From contig CP136061.1 of NCBI GenBank assembly GCA_032622095.1, forward strand, positions 133,366,087-133,430,086: 64,000 bases of DNA. Direction: 5' to 3'. Under the pieces are notes generated by a model. The model searched no databases. It was not told where the DNA came from and saw only the letters and a program-made list of their open reading frames with translations. The position numbers and the translations under genes are program-made. How positions within the stretch are numbered: the first letter of the stretch is position 1; each line of letters opens with the position of its first letter. The DNA comes from Siphonodentalium dalli (lineage: Eukaryota; Mollusca; Scaphopoda; Gadilida; Siphonodentaliidae). Below are positions 45,501 to 49,740 of this stretch, piece by piece.

Positions 45501-45972
45501 CTTTTTGTAATATATATGATAAAAATAATTCCCGGACGCTTGTGGTACTATATATTACAATATTAGTTTTATGTGCCCCTCTGGACCCCTTAACACCGTG
45601 TCCAGTGTTATGACTTGCAATGAATCTTGTTGCACAAGTGATAATACAGTGATATATTTTTGTTAACCCTTATAGTGCCAAATCCGAATTTTGTATCAAC
45701 CCATATCTCCTTGATCATTTTTTAAATTTATTGATTATAAGAATGTGATACATTGATGAAAGAGCTCTAAGAGCTCTTTCCATCAATGTATCAAATTATT
45801 ATAATTCAATAAATTTGAAAAATAATCAAGGAAATATGGGTTGATACAATAATCGGACTTGGCACTGAAAGGGTAAAAACAAATATGTTATTTCATTCAT
45901 TTGTATTGAGTTGCACTTACCTGCGGATGAAAAGACGAAGAGAAACACGAAACATATCCCGTCCATCAACAT
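9229..45972 (-). CDS. Putative SUEL-lectin/CUB-like type I membrane receptor, whole gene (7 exons)
   Basis: Exons on the minus strand are 45972-45921, 40216-39896, 35331-34960, 33160-33074, 25804-25709, 11893-11803 and 9955-9229. Introns carry GT and AG at their ends. Junction phases are 1,1,1,1,1,2, and the joined length is 1746 nt (581 residues plus stop) with no internal stop. The product has a signal peptide, a lectin-like domain, a CUB-like domain, a hinge, a Thr/Ser-rich stalk, a single transmembrane helix and a tyrosine-rich tail. I infer a cell-surface recognition receptor with tyrosine-phosphorylation signalling. I do not recognise a named orthologue. Extra or alternative exons inside the long introns cannot be excluded, and the 5' UTR and promoter are not defined. 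The consistent phases make the core model strong. Confidence 0.78.
10034..10467. mobile_element. 434-bp MITE with TTAA flanks
   Basis: The terminal inverted repeats AGGCCTACTTAATTTTCGA and TCGAAAATTAAGTGGGCCT lie directly inside TTAA at 10030-10033 and 10468-10471. An internal smaller inverted repeat (AGTTCTTCCCC-type) lies near 10230-10275. It sits in the intron between receptor exons 7 and 6. A similar terminus (AAAATTAAGTGGGCCTCTAA) is visible near 52365. Confidence 0.8.
10985..11060. repeat. Hairpin module (CTTATATATGCG type), single copy
   Basis: The arms AATTATCTTATATATGCG and CGCATATATAAGAGAATG pair around CTCCCTATATGGAG. It is preceded by GTCAAGGTAAATATTGTTAG and followed by GGCACAGGGTTTTCGCAAAA, sequences that also flank the module at 12135-12305 and 12755-12915. 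Confidence 0.75.
11803..11893 (-). CDS. Receptor exon 6: transmembrane helix
   Basis: The acceptor TTCTCGTTGCAG precedes 11893 and the donor CG|GTCAGT follows 11803. The phase-1 entry gives NLVTVVGISCVVVMVAIFLA followed by FIAAIYWKK. This is one ~24-residue hydrophobic helix ended by Trp-Lys-Lys-Arg, the usual stop-transfer signature of a type I protein. It places exons 1-5 outside the cell and exon 7 in the cytosol. The phase-2 donor matches the one-nucleotide start of exon 7. An alternative donor TCA|GTAAAG a few bases downstream would break the frame. Confidence 0.85.
11925..12440. repeat. Family A repeat split by a MITE, with a poly-G tract
   Basis: 11925-12088 and 12352-12440 together align by eye with 5950-6215: GGAATGGTCTAT, GAGCAATAAGCAGACGA, GATAAGAAGTTCATCAAT and GGAACTACTC. 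The gap is exactly the MITE at 12093-12347, so the MITE inserted into an older family A copy. A run of about 25 G residues occupies roughly 11993-12018. Confidence 0.65.
12093..12347. mobile_element. 255-bp MITE with TTAA flanks and two hairpin modules
   Basis: TTAA is present at 12089-12092 and 12348-12351. The ends CCTTTGATGACGGGAGCT and AGCTCCCGTCATCAAAGGG are inverted repeats. Inside are two ~70-bp hairpins (about 12135-12205 and 12235-12303) built from CATTCTCTTATATATGCG-like arms, separated by AATATCAAGGTAAATATTG. The TTAA target and CCTTTG end suggest a piggyBac-type non-autonomous element. Confidence 0.85.
12713..12943. mobile_element. 231-bp MITE with TTAA flanks and two hairpin modules
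   Basis: TTAA lies at 12709-12712 and 12944-12947. The left end reads CCAATCCATGACTGGAGTTT and the right end CACCACAAAAGGG, so the ends are diverged. Two hairpins (12755-12820 and 12845-12915) share the CATTCTCTTATATATG arm. The spacer GGCCTAACAATATTTACCTTGAC is the reverse complement of the spacer in the 12.1-kb element. Confidence 0.75.
13080..13225. mobile_element. One-armed copy of the 8414-8889 fold-back family
   Basis: From ATCCGATTAAACGCC through TTTCTTTGGCTTCGGGGG to CAAAGCTCAGAGTGATTAGA it matches the left arm at 8420-8540. The right arm is absent. It is truncated or a solo arm. Confidence 0.75.
13310..13560. repeat. Interspersed repeat shared with 19595-19740
   Basis: Both stretches contain a CTGTCTGT box, ACTGGACCGAT or CCTGGACCGAT, GGGGTACC- or GGTACCCCGGCGGA-like sequence, and AACGGCGTT. 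No coding signal was seen. Confidence 0.55.
13658..13744. repeat. (CT)n microsatellite
   Basis: About 85 bp of perfect CT repeat. Confidence 0.97.
13951..14674. repeat. 724-bp direct repeat, left copy
   Basis: This segment reappears at 18647-19370 with only two substitutions seen by eye, one in the CATCACCCATGCG stretch (CATCACTCATGCG in the other copy) and one at TTATATGTC/TTATACGTC. It contains a tRNA-derived SINE, ~140 bp of other sequence and the left half of a fold-back MITE (from about 14519). It abuts the 5'-truncated LINE at 14675. TAAGTT is present at both junctions of the intervening LINE. Confidence 0.93.
13954..14376 (+). mobile_element. tRNA-derived SINE, copy 1
   Basis: A pol III A box (TGGTCCAGTGG, 13963-13973) and a B-box-like GGTTCGCAGC (14016-14025) are 42 bp apart, as in a tRNA. 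A long non-tRNA body follows, with CTTGAGCAAGGTCGCT and GGGTACCAGTTAG, motifs like those of widespread metazoan SINE cores. It ends in an ATT-rich tail (ATTATTATTATATTATT). It is too long and lacks tRNA folding beyond the boxes, so it is not a functional tRNA. Confidence 0.8.
14979..15692 (+). pseudogene. LINE RT, N-terminal part (frame 1 of 3)
   Basis: The translation shows the linker (FRRAHRNAVNKF, NHKRFWRTIRP), then RT blocks: EVVDIIRKLKCGKASGCDDI (blocks 1-2, with the K-x-x-K-x-x-G-x-D pattern), WIPPSLKSGIIVPLYKG, and DSYRAISLLPVIYKVFEGVL. The frame is lost after FPNAKQG, where block 3 (usually QxGFR) is expected. The sequence continues in another frame from about 15689 (TSFVLQEAIS, then FVAFLDSKKAFDKVWHTGLL, the block with the first catalytic Asp), ending at a stop at 15854. 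Confidence 0.85.
15850..17349 (+). pseudogene. LINE RT, palm/thumb and C-terminal domain (frame 3 of 3)
   Basis: The 499-residue frame starts within the RT: GQGTRQGEVISPFCYLVYID (block 4), then TTADDIALIS, where the usual YADD has Thr in place of Tyr but keeps both Asp. LSFL-like substrate-binding residues follow, with thumb sequence and a C-terminal knuckle CALCSGKYDNELMHTMFSC (C-x2-C-x8-H-x4-C). ATG at 15850 is only the first Met after the frameshift. The TADD variant and two frameshifts make activity unlikely. Confidence 0.88.
17587..18450. repeat. Tandem repeats in the LINE 3' UTR
   Basis: A ~195-bp unit (starting GTGTGAGCCATCTTATAT) occurs at 17587 and about 17781. A ~297-bp unit (starting TTAGTACACCACGC, containing TGAACCCAACGTACATATGA) occurs at about 17883 and 18180. 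The second is T-rich with many TTTATTTATT stretches; small hydrophobic frames here are artefacts. Confidence 0.8.
18647..19370. repeat. 724-bp direct repeat, right copy (contains SINE copy 2)
   Basis: Near-identical to 13951-14674. The SINE A and B boxes are at 18659-18669 and 18712-18721. Unlike the left copy, this one runs on without a break into the right half of the fold-back MITE (to 19414), so it preserves the original order of the locus. Confidence 0.93.
19215..19414. mobile_element. ~200-bp fold-back MITE (TACAGTAATGCC ends)
   Basis: The left end TACAGTAATGCCCTAATTAA and right end TTAATTATGCCATTACTGTA are inverted. The interior has the GAGAGCTTTCCGATGAATGG unit repeated three times. 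A complete symmetrical relative is at 57656-57877; a left half is at 14519-14674. Confidence 0.85.
19425..19590. mobile_element. Fragment of hairpin-module MITE
   Basis: CTGGAGCTTCCTGAAATTT, then CCTGTGCCAATGCATTCTAT and TATATAAGATAATGCACTGG form a hairpin around CCCCCATATATGGAG, then CTTTAATGCTGCACCAGC. This is the order seen in the 12.1- and 12.7-kb elements, but clean TTAA ends are missing. Confidence 0.65.
19880..22285. mobile_element. ~2.4-kb non-autonomous element with ~100-bp inverted ends
   Basis: Left: AATCGGGGAAAGCTGAATTT, then AAAAGTCCCCTAAAATCCGA and GTTGAGCTTTTTGAGTTACA. Right: the complements TGTAACTCGAAAAGCTCAAC, TCGGATTTTAGGGGACTTTT and TTAGCTTTCCCCGATT. The interior has no open frame above ~80 residues and no recognisable protein. 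Exact ends and target duplication are unclear. It sits in the exon 6-exon 5 intron. Confidence 0.65.
22540..23770. mobile_element. ~1.2-kb inverted element with ACTCGT-type subterminal repeats
   Basis: The left side (CGAGTTTTGTGGTAGCTCGC, then TAGTAAATTCAACGAGTTAA) is mirrored on the right (TTACTACATAACTCGTTGAA, TTTACTACAGAACTCGTGAG, CTACCACACAAATCGGCG). The unit [AACTCGT + ~10 bp + TACTACA] recurs about every 25 bp on the right. The interior (23140-23600) holds two diverged ~180-bp units with CCGTAACTCATG and GGACGGACAGACGGACGG-type sequence, also seen at 33190-33900. Confidence 0.65.
24150..24280. repeat. Fold-back hairpin (~130 bp)
   Basis: TTTGTACGCTTTGTTATGTA then AACAAAGGCC pairs with GGCCTTTGTTTACACAACAA then AGCGTACA. 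Outer arms AATAGTAAATTATTGTCA and TGACAATAACATACTATT extend it. Open frames on both strands here are produced by the palindrome. Confidence 0.8.
24597..24690 (+). mobile_element. Possible tRNA-derived SINE remnant
   Basis: A good B-box match, GGTTCGAACCTC, lies near 24661-24672. Upstream, GGTCGTGGATACG could be a decayed A box. No cloverleaf could be folded by eye. This may be chance. Confidence 0.25.
24889..25022. mobile_element. 134-bp MITE relative with TTAA flanks
   Basis: TTAA at 24885-24888 and 25023-25026. It contains CTGCGCTGTTGCAGCAT, a half hairpin ending in ATATATAAGAGAATGCAT, and TTCGGAAAATTTCAGAAAG, matching the layout of the 12.1-kb element with one hairpin arm lost. Confidence 0.65.
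25709..25804 (-). CDS. Receptor exon 5: Thr/Ser-rich stalk
   Basis: The acceptor CTCTCTTGCAG precedes 25804 and the donor ACAA|GTAAGTAC follows 25709; both are phase 1. The 32 codons give TIPPISTTTKINDVSMTTPV and then AAVKSVDSANT. The exon is Thr/Ser/Pro-rich and has no Cys, fitting a glycosylated spacer between the extracellular modules and the membrane. Confidence 0.78.
25925..26088. mobile_element. 164-bp piggyBac-like MITE, copy 1
   Basis: The ends CCCTTTCAGTGCCAAGTCCG and CGGACTTGGCACTGAAAGGG are perfect inverts; TTAA follows at 26089-26092 and a degenerate TTTAAAA precedes. The arms continue through GATTTTTGTATCAACCCATA and are almost fully palindromic. CCCTTT-x-x-x-TGCCA ends with TTAA targets are the known piggyBac signature. 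Other copies: 45085-45229, 45667-45873, 57404-57545. Confidence 0.88.
26340..28860. other. Intron sequence, no recognisable feature
   Basis: Very AT-rich. Short open frames (for example 26371-26649 and 27342-27539) have no recognisable similarity or splice context. A small inverted GAATTTCGTGAAATAC-type repeat is present near 26370. This belongs to the intron between receptor exons 5 and 4. Confidence 0.5.
28870..29305. repeat. ~47-bp minisatellite, about 9 units
   Basis: Each unit contains TTTTGAATAATTCGAGAGGC, then ATACGTCATCGATTTTCCTA. Nine occurrences of the GAATAAT-TCGAGAG core can be counted, with substitutions and 1-5-bp length differences. The minus-strand frame 28973-29200 is a product of the repeat. 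Confidence 0.9.
30292..32674. mobile_element. 2365-bp fold-back element with 9-bp target duplication (MULE-like)
   Basis: The element 30301-32665 is bounded by the direct repeat TTTAACTTG (30292-30300 and 32666-32674). The ends GTGTGTCTTTTTACCGGATT and AATCCGGTAAAAAGACACAC are inverted, and the arms pair for roughly 650 bp (30301 to about 30960, and about 32020 to 32665). The arms are made of repeated cassettes with TTTAAAGGTACA followed by a CCGGATCCG core; the centre holds further diverged cassettes. A 9-bp duplication fits Mutator-like elements. It interrupts a family A repeat and lies in the exon 5-exon 4 intron. No transposase is encoded. Confidence 0.88.
33074..33160 (-). CDS. Receptor exon 4: short Cys-containing hinge
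   Basis: The acceptor TTAATTTCAG precedes 33160 and the donor CTTG|GTATGT follows 33074; both are phase 1. The 29 codons give GAGGNDIVSVTCSNRPHHRI and then DNCPAPPDL. Two Cys and a Pro-rich end suggest a small disulfide loop or linker. The exon is short, so its support comes from the splice signals and from phase agreement with exons 3 and 5. Confidence 0.68.
33190..33930. repeat. Interspersed repeat with GGACGGACAGAC and (AATC)n
   Basis: Two or three diverged ~180-bp units contain GAACTTGACCTGTATTTTGA, ATCCGGAAACCAAAACTG, then G/A/C-rich GACGGACGGACAGACC and CACATAATACGGC. An (AATC)n tract is at about 33482-33512. The same family lies at 23140-23600. Confidence 0.75.
34960..35331 (-). CDS. 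Receptor exon 3: CUB-like extracellular domain
   Basis: The acceptor TCTCGCTTGTAG precedes 35331 and the donor CGAG|GTTTGT follows 34960; phases 1 and 1. The 124-residue module begins DKTVSFCGGRLTGREIYIRY, with six Cys (including KCSC) and ISSLDTRLHSSQ. Cys spacing, the aromatic strand near the start and the hydrophobic strand before the final Cys pair resemble CUB-like beta-sandwich domains of lophotrochozoan surface proteins. The family call is tentative. A frame extended upstream past the acceptor adds a false hydrophobic N-terminus, which I excluded. Confidence 0.78.
35371..37700. repeat. Region with paired inverted repeats about 2 kb apart
   Basis: AGAGACCTTTCGCAAAACTC then TTTACGATTACGGATACGGA (35617-35660) is mirrored at about 37565-37610. 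ATTGTCCACTTATAAATTGA near 35379 is mirrored near 37676. A ~46-bp unit with ACACTTCTTCGAATATTTCC is repeated at 35410-35510. This may be one ~2.3-kb inverted element in the exon 3-exon 2 intron, much decayed. Confidence 0.4.
36200..36910. repeat. Degenerate repeat rich in TTGGAAATTTCCAAC
   Basis: GTTGGAAATTTCCAAC-like palindromes recur near 36280, 36495, 36625 and 36850, alternating with AAAGCTTGTGTCCTGG or GCTTGAGG and C-runs (about 36530-36544). The spacing suggests about three diverged ~190-bp units. A related piece lies near 47285-47340. Confidence 0.6.
37732..38253. mobile_element. Fold-back element, family B copy 2
   Basis: The left end ATCATGCCATGAATCTCTAC and right end GTAGAGATTCATGACATGAT are inverted. 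The arms continue through ATTCCACCAGTACAAAA and GGAACTTTTTGACGTTTTGA. It is related to 6760-7425. Confidence 0.75.
38285..38510. mobile_element. Family C fragment (left arm only)
   Basis: CACACCTGATCAAGTGGTCC, TGATGCTGTTATGAAAAAGT and CATTCAAAAACAAATATTTT match the left half of the elements at 7527 and 58806. The right arm is missing. Confidence 0.6.
38511..39890. other. Intron sequence, no recognisable feature
   Basis: The minus-strand open frame 38687-39031 has no splice signals in phase with the receptor and no similarity I recognise. The rest is AT-rich unique-looking sequence. Confidence 0.45.
39896..40216 (-). CDS. Receptor exon 2: SUEL/galactose-binding-lectin-like domain
   Basis: The acceptor GATGTCTTTCAG precedes 40216 and the donor GAAG|GTAAGG follows 39896; phases 1 and 1. 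The ~107-residue module has ten Cys and the order typical of the Gal_Lectin (sea-urchin egg lectin) fold: CLNELFDLSCP, then VAISSPLFGV (the I-x-x-A-x-Y/F-G strand), DACSGKQQCRYNVGTDQ (the C-x-G-K-x-x-C-x-V hallmark), and a closing QMRFQC. In this family the domain binds rhamnose or galactose; the ligand here is unknown. The plain open frame extends past both splice sites and should not be read as one exon. Confidence 0.85.
40270..40560. repeat. Repeat copy with empty TTAA site
   Basis: GGATAAACTAATACATGAGC, TGTGGAAATTCAC, then AGTTAAAAACTCAT and ATCGATTGTGCCCC match 8360-8409 joined directly to 8894-9000. It represents the repeat without the 476-bp fold-back insertion. More distant similarity to the 9.05-9.15-kb region continues at 41030-41700. 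Confidence 0.7.
41360..41374. repeat. Poly-C run
   Basis: About 14 consecutive C residues. The surrounding 40.6-42.4 kb shows no gene; the open frame 41432-41845 has no recognisable similarity. Confidence 0.85.
42480..43400. repeat. GAACTGTTG-rich repeat cluster
   Basis: GCGAACTGTTGACTGG, GAACTGTTGCCCG and related GCGAACTATTGCCCG units recur about ten times on either strand at irregular 25-60-bp spacing, interleaved with GACGTCA and TGGCGCGAGG or TGGCGCGATG pieces. It lies in the intron between receptor exons 2 and 1. Confidence 0.75.
43021..43192. repeat. Near-perfect ~80-bp-arm hairpin
   Basis: ATTATTTCATGTGTCTTTTG, then AATGACTATCGAACTGTTGC on the left arm is mirrored by GCAACAGTTCGATAGTCATT and CAAAAGACACATGAAATAAT. 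The centre is CGGCCTTCGGCC near 43106. Only a few mismatches are visible, so the arms are recent or being corrected. Confidence 0.88.
44090..44400 (-). pseudogene. LINE RT C-terminal fragment (CR1/I-like)
   Basis: On the minus strand the frames read MDYADVVWDCVPQYWMDKLE, then DAARIVTGLTRSVSNTNVYS, then HLQTLFKITNEETPEYLTLL. This is the usual post-RT order in CR1-like LINEs (Y-x-x-x-V-W, L-E-R-I-x-x-x-A-A-R-I-V-T-G, Y-K-I-x-N-x-x-x-P-x-Y-L). At least two frameshifts separate these blocks. Dead fragment in the exon 2-exon 1 intron. Confidence 0.65.
45085..45229. mobile_element. piggyBac-like MITE, copy 2
   Basis: TTAA at 45081-45084. Ends ACTTTCAGTGCCAAGTCCGA and TCTGACTTGGCACAGAAAGG. The arms pair through GATCATTTTTCAAATTTAT. 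The right flank is TTAC, a one-base decay of TTAA. Confidence 0.85.
45667..45873. mobile_element. piggyBac-like MITE, copy 3
   Basis: TTAA at 45663-45666. Ends CCCTTATAGTGCCAAATCCG and CGGACTTGGCACTGAAAGGG. The centre is AAAGAGCTCTAAGAGCTCTTT, making a full fold-back. It lies about 50 bp downstream of receptor exon 1 (in transcription sense). Confidence 0.85.
45921..45972 (-). CDS. Receptor exon 1: start codon and signal peptide
   Basis: ATG at 45972 opens MLMDGICFVFLFVFSSA, a hydrophobic signal peptide, and ends with a phase-1 donor GCAG|GTAAGT. An upstream ATG in the same strand reads into a stop after five codons. Phase 1 matches exon 2. The core promoter was not identified; no clear TATA box is at a fixed distance. 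Confidence 0.75.
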
Positions 45973-45999
45973 ATTAATATAGGGAATTCATAATATTGA

Positions 46000-47100
46000 A
46001 TCAAAAAGATAATATCCAGATTATCCTGATCAACCAATCTAGCCAATAATAAACTCAACCTTCTCATACAGAAAACCAATATTAAGATGCAACCAATTTG
46101 TGCGATCGCGATGAGAAACAATGACAAATGATTAACCGCTTCAATTCACTGGGTGCTACTAACTAGCTGCTAATATATTCAATCTACGATTTGGTGAAAA
46201 GATCTGTCGTCATTGACTTGTCATATGAAGTAATTGCCCGTGACGGTATTCGGCTCCCCAGGCGGCGAAATTATTTGGATATCGGACGCAAGTTTTCAAA
46301 TACACTCGCGTCAAAAAGTGCGATTTTATGACACAACACCGGGGGAAATCAATCGAGACGATATAGATACAGTGAGATATTAATAAATTCTAGGGATATT
46401 TCAGTTTGCGTGGAAAGACCAAACTTTCCTAGGTCATTGGAGACCGGTGACTGTAACATCGGCTAGAAGATCGGATACCACCCGCGCTTCTTGCTACGAA
46501 GGGATATTTGTCGTGGCAAAGTGTTCTTTATCTCTTGAACTCACTTTAATTTCTTTTTAAAATGGCTATATTTCGAGCGGGTTGTCCATGGACTTAGATA
46601 ACCATGAATAGCGGACACCAAATTGTATCGCCATCACAACCTAAAATATAAATCACTGTTCGAGTCAGGGTGGGAGGAGATGGGCACCAAAAATGATAAA
46701 ACTATTTCCGCCAAATTGATACATATTCTTTTCTATTATACGAATCATATGATGAATCTAATCATATTATTTTAAGGTGGTTAGAGATTGAGGGTGGAGG
46801 GGCAGTAACATTGATATAAATGTTTGTGTCACAGATTTTCACCAAAGTTGTATATAGTCATTTCCATGATACAGGCATTTATTCGAGTCAATGCTGGTGA
46901 GGTGATGGGAACCAAAAGTGAATGAACAAAATGTGTCTCCGATGTTCACCAAACTTGTATAATCATGATCTAGACATGAATATAACGACGAGGGCTTAAA
47001 TGCGGTGCCATTGGGGCCAGGGATTCGGGAAGAGGAATCCCCATGAGACTATAATGGTGTGGTTCAAAACTTCAAAGTCGACAGAGCGGTACTATTATAG
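46000..47100. other. Region upstream of the receptor gene; weak tandem repeats
   Basis: 46550-46990 holds about three diverged ~150-bp units with ACCAAA-TTGTAT, GGTGGGAGGAGATGGG and TCACCAAAGTTGTATA. Nothing coding was seen. Confidence 0.4.
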
Positions 47101-47104
47101 ATTC

Positions 47105-47150
47105 ATGCAGCTGGGACTAGTATACACAGTATACTAGTCCCAGCATGCAG
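47105..47150. repeat. Perfect short palindrome flanked by ATGCAG
   Basis: GCTGGGACTAGTATAC pairs with GTATACTAGTCCCAGC around a 2-3-bp loop (47110-47144). ATGCAG stands on both sides (47105-47110 and 47145-47150). Confidence 0.9.
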
Positions 47151-49735
47151 GTACCTATACGTCGTCATTAACTATAAGTTTCAACATTCGTTTTTTCTAT
47201 AATTATGTTCCAAAGATATCAGCAATCTATATATTGGACTAATGAGCTCTTCAAATAAATGACCGCGGATACTTAAAACACCGGAAATTCCAGGCTGACA
47301 CACCCTTATGTTGGAAATTTTCCAACTGATGGCCCTCTCGGTTCAAAATATTAATAGAAAGTAGAAAGATATGCGACTAATACAAACCTTCTACCATTCC
47401 CTGTATACAACCATGATAACCACCATGGTATAACTGACGTGGCATTATCTATAGCAATAATGCTTGTAATGTATGAAGGGATTGTAGACTCAATATTGAA
47501 TCAATCTGTTTAAAACGGTTGACTTATACACGGGATAAATACAATTACTTTTACAACGAAAAGCAATTTAAGAGGGTGTAATTAAAGTTGTAGCTATACA
47601 GCACGTCTATTGCTCATAATTGAAATTATGCTGTCTACTTGCTTTGGATCAGTGACTGTCACGACATAACCATATCTGCACACCACTACCGAACTTCCGA
47701 TACATGTATACCTATTCACATATACATCCCGAATTCCATCTCGCATATATATGTTTTTGTTCTTAGATATATGTTGTAACGGGCCTATTATGTGTATTTA
47801 CTCATTATTTGCCTTTTGTCAGCTATGTGTATTATTATTATAGTGTTCTGTATTGGTGAGAGGAGGGAGACGCTAAGTATTTAGCACTTGTCCTCCAATC
47901 CCATTTACCTTATGCACATTCTTTACACATATGCACATATGAGCAAAGTATATGTTTAAATAACTGGATCATGTATAACCAAAGCGAATATATATTTAGG
48001 TTTCACACCACCACCTGGGCTTCAATGATAGTCATTCGTGCACATACCCCATACCCACCAGTCTCCTTTTTGGGCATCAAGTGGCAATTCGATTATTTTT
48101 CTCAGACATGGTGTCCGTCCATAGATACCCGAACCGTAATAAAATAATAATTAATTCAGTTCGATCCAGACTGTGACGCGACCCTTCAGGCTGCACTAAA
48201 AAAAATCTCCGCATTCCTAATTAGGAAACGAGTGACACGGTTAGTGTTATATACGTAATCGCCACAGGCTCATGCTTTGTTATAGGGTCCATTGACATTG
48301 TGATAATCGTTGATCAGGCAGAGGTGTATGCGCAGTGCAGCATGCCTGTATATGCGAATTTTAGTCATCAACATAGACAAACTGGGCCAGCAACAACGCG
48401 AATTTACCTAATCACAAACTTATATATTTATAAAAGTTTGTGGTTAGGCACAATTTAATGTCTTTAAACTGAGTAATTATATATTGGAAACAGAGATTAT
48501 TCCTTATAAGTACAGCTCAACACTATATATTAACACAAAAGTGCAGTTTGAGTTGGATATATCGTTTCAAACGCCTCGACACATGACGTCGCCTCAACGT
48601 CGCGTGTCATGCATCATGACACAATTCCTACGCTCAACTTTCACATTCGAAGTGATTCACGTCGTGAGGAATATCGTCATTTAGCTAACTATTTGGAATT
48701 ATATCGCTTGTGAAGTGTATACCACATTAGTTGTGGATTGTATGGATATTATTTTCAAAAACAGGTTTGAAACCAACGTGTCTGACAAATTTCAAGAACG
48801 AGGCGAGGAAACTGTTGGAGTGTGCACTATTTTGCCGTTATCGATACTGATTTTAATTATTATTATGATACTTTGTCAGGATATTGTTATCATGACTATA
48901 TATGGTATGGCATTTTGGTTCCTTCTAAAATTGATTTAATCGACAATAATTAAAATAACAATTTCCCGGTATAGAATATTTTAATAACGGTGCAAAATGT
49001 TGCGCGGATGCCAATATAACAAGAATATATGACGGTGTATATTAGATATTGTCAAACAATTCAATATTCGTAGGATACTCATGCGAATTGATTAAATTTC
49101 AATATACCGTCCAATCAAATTGTGAAGATCATGACTAATTTTAACAGAATAGAATAGTCCTTTTTGCTAAATTATATAACTCTTATGCGTTCTAGTGAAT
49201 TGACATTCTGAGAAATATGTACATCCACAGGACGAAACATGTATAAGTGCTACAATTGCTTGGCAGTGCACGAAGATCTGCAGACAGCATTGGATCACGG
49301 AGCAACATCACACAAGAATTAAATTTCGAAAATTAGGACCATGGGGGTTGATTCGGCCACCAGAAAAACAGGTTACCGCACTCAGAATTTCAACCTGATA
49401 TCGCGATTTTTATCTGAGACGAACCAATTTCTGGTGGCTGAAAGTCTCAAAGACGGCAAATAATCTGTTCGGATCGAACGTAATAGGCCATGTTCCCCAA
49501 TGAGCGACCAACAGGATTTTGGTCTCAGCGATCTATCATTGCAATTGTGATCAAAATATTATTTTGAGTCCAATACCAAAGCGACATAGTCTATTCCTCT
49601 TTTCTTTTGGTGTTTTAATGGTTTGTCCTCTCTTTTTGTAGGGTTTTAATGATTTGTCAATTTGGGAACGAGGGTTTTGGAACCTTTGGTGCTGATTCAA
49701 TGTTGATGTCAGGAAATAATCTATGTCATGTTTTA
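47151..49735. other. No recognisable gene
   Basis: AT-rich. The plus-strand frames at 48484-48684 and 48715-48939 (the latter with a hydrophobic C-terminal half) have no similarity I recognise and no splice support. TTGGAAATTTTCCAACTGAT near 47320 resembles the 36.2-36.9-kb repeat. Confidence 0.45.
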
Positions 49736-49740
49736 TCTAT

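Noticed and set aside
48715-48939. Small membrane protein
   Set aside because: 74 residues, no similarity, no splice or regulatory support.
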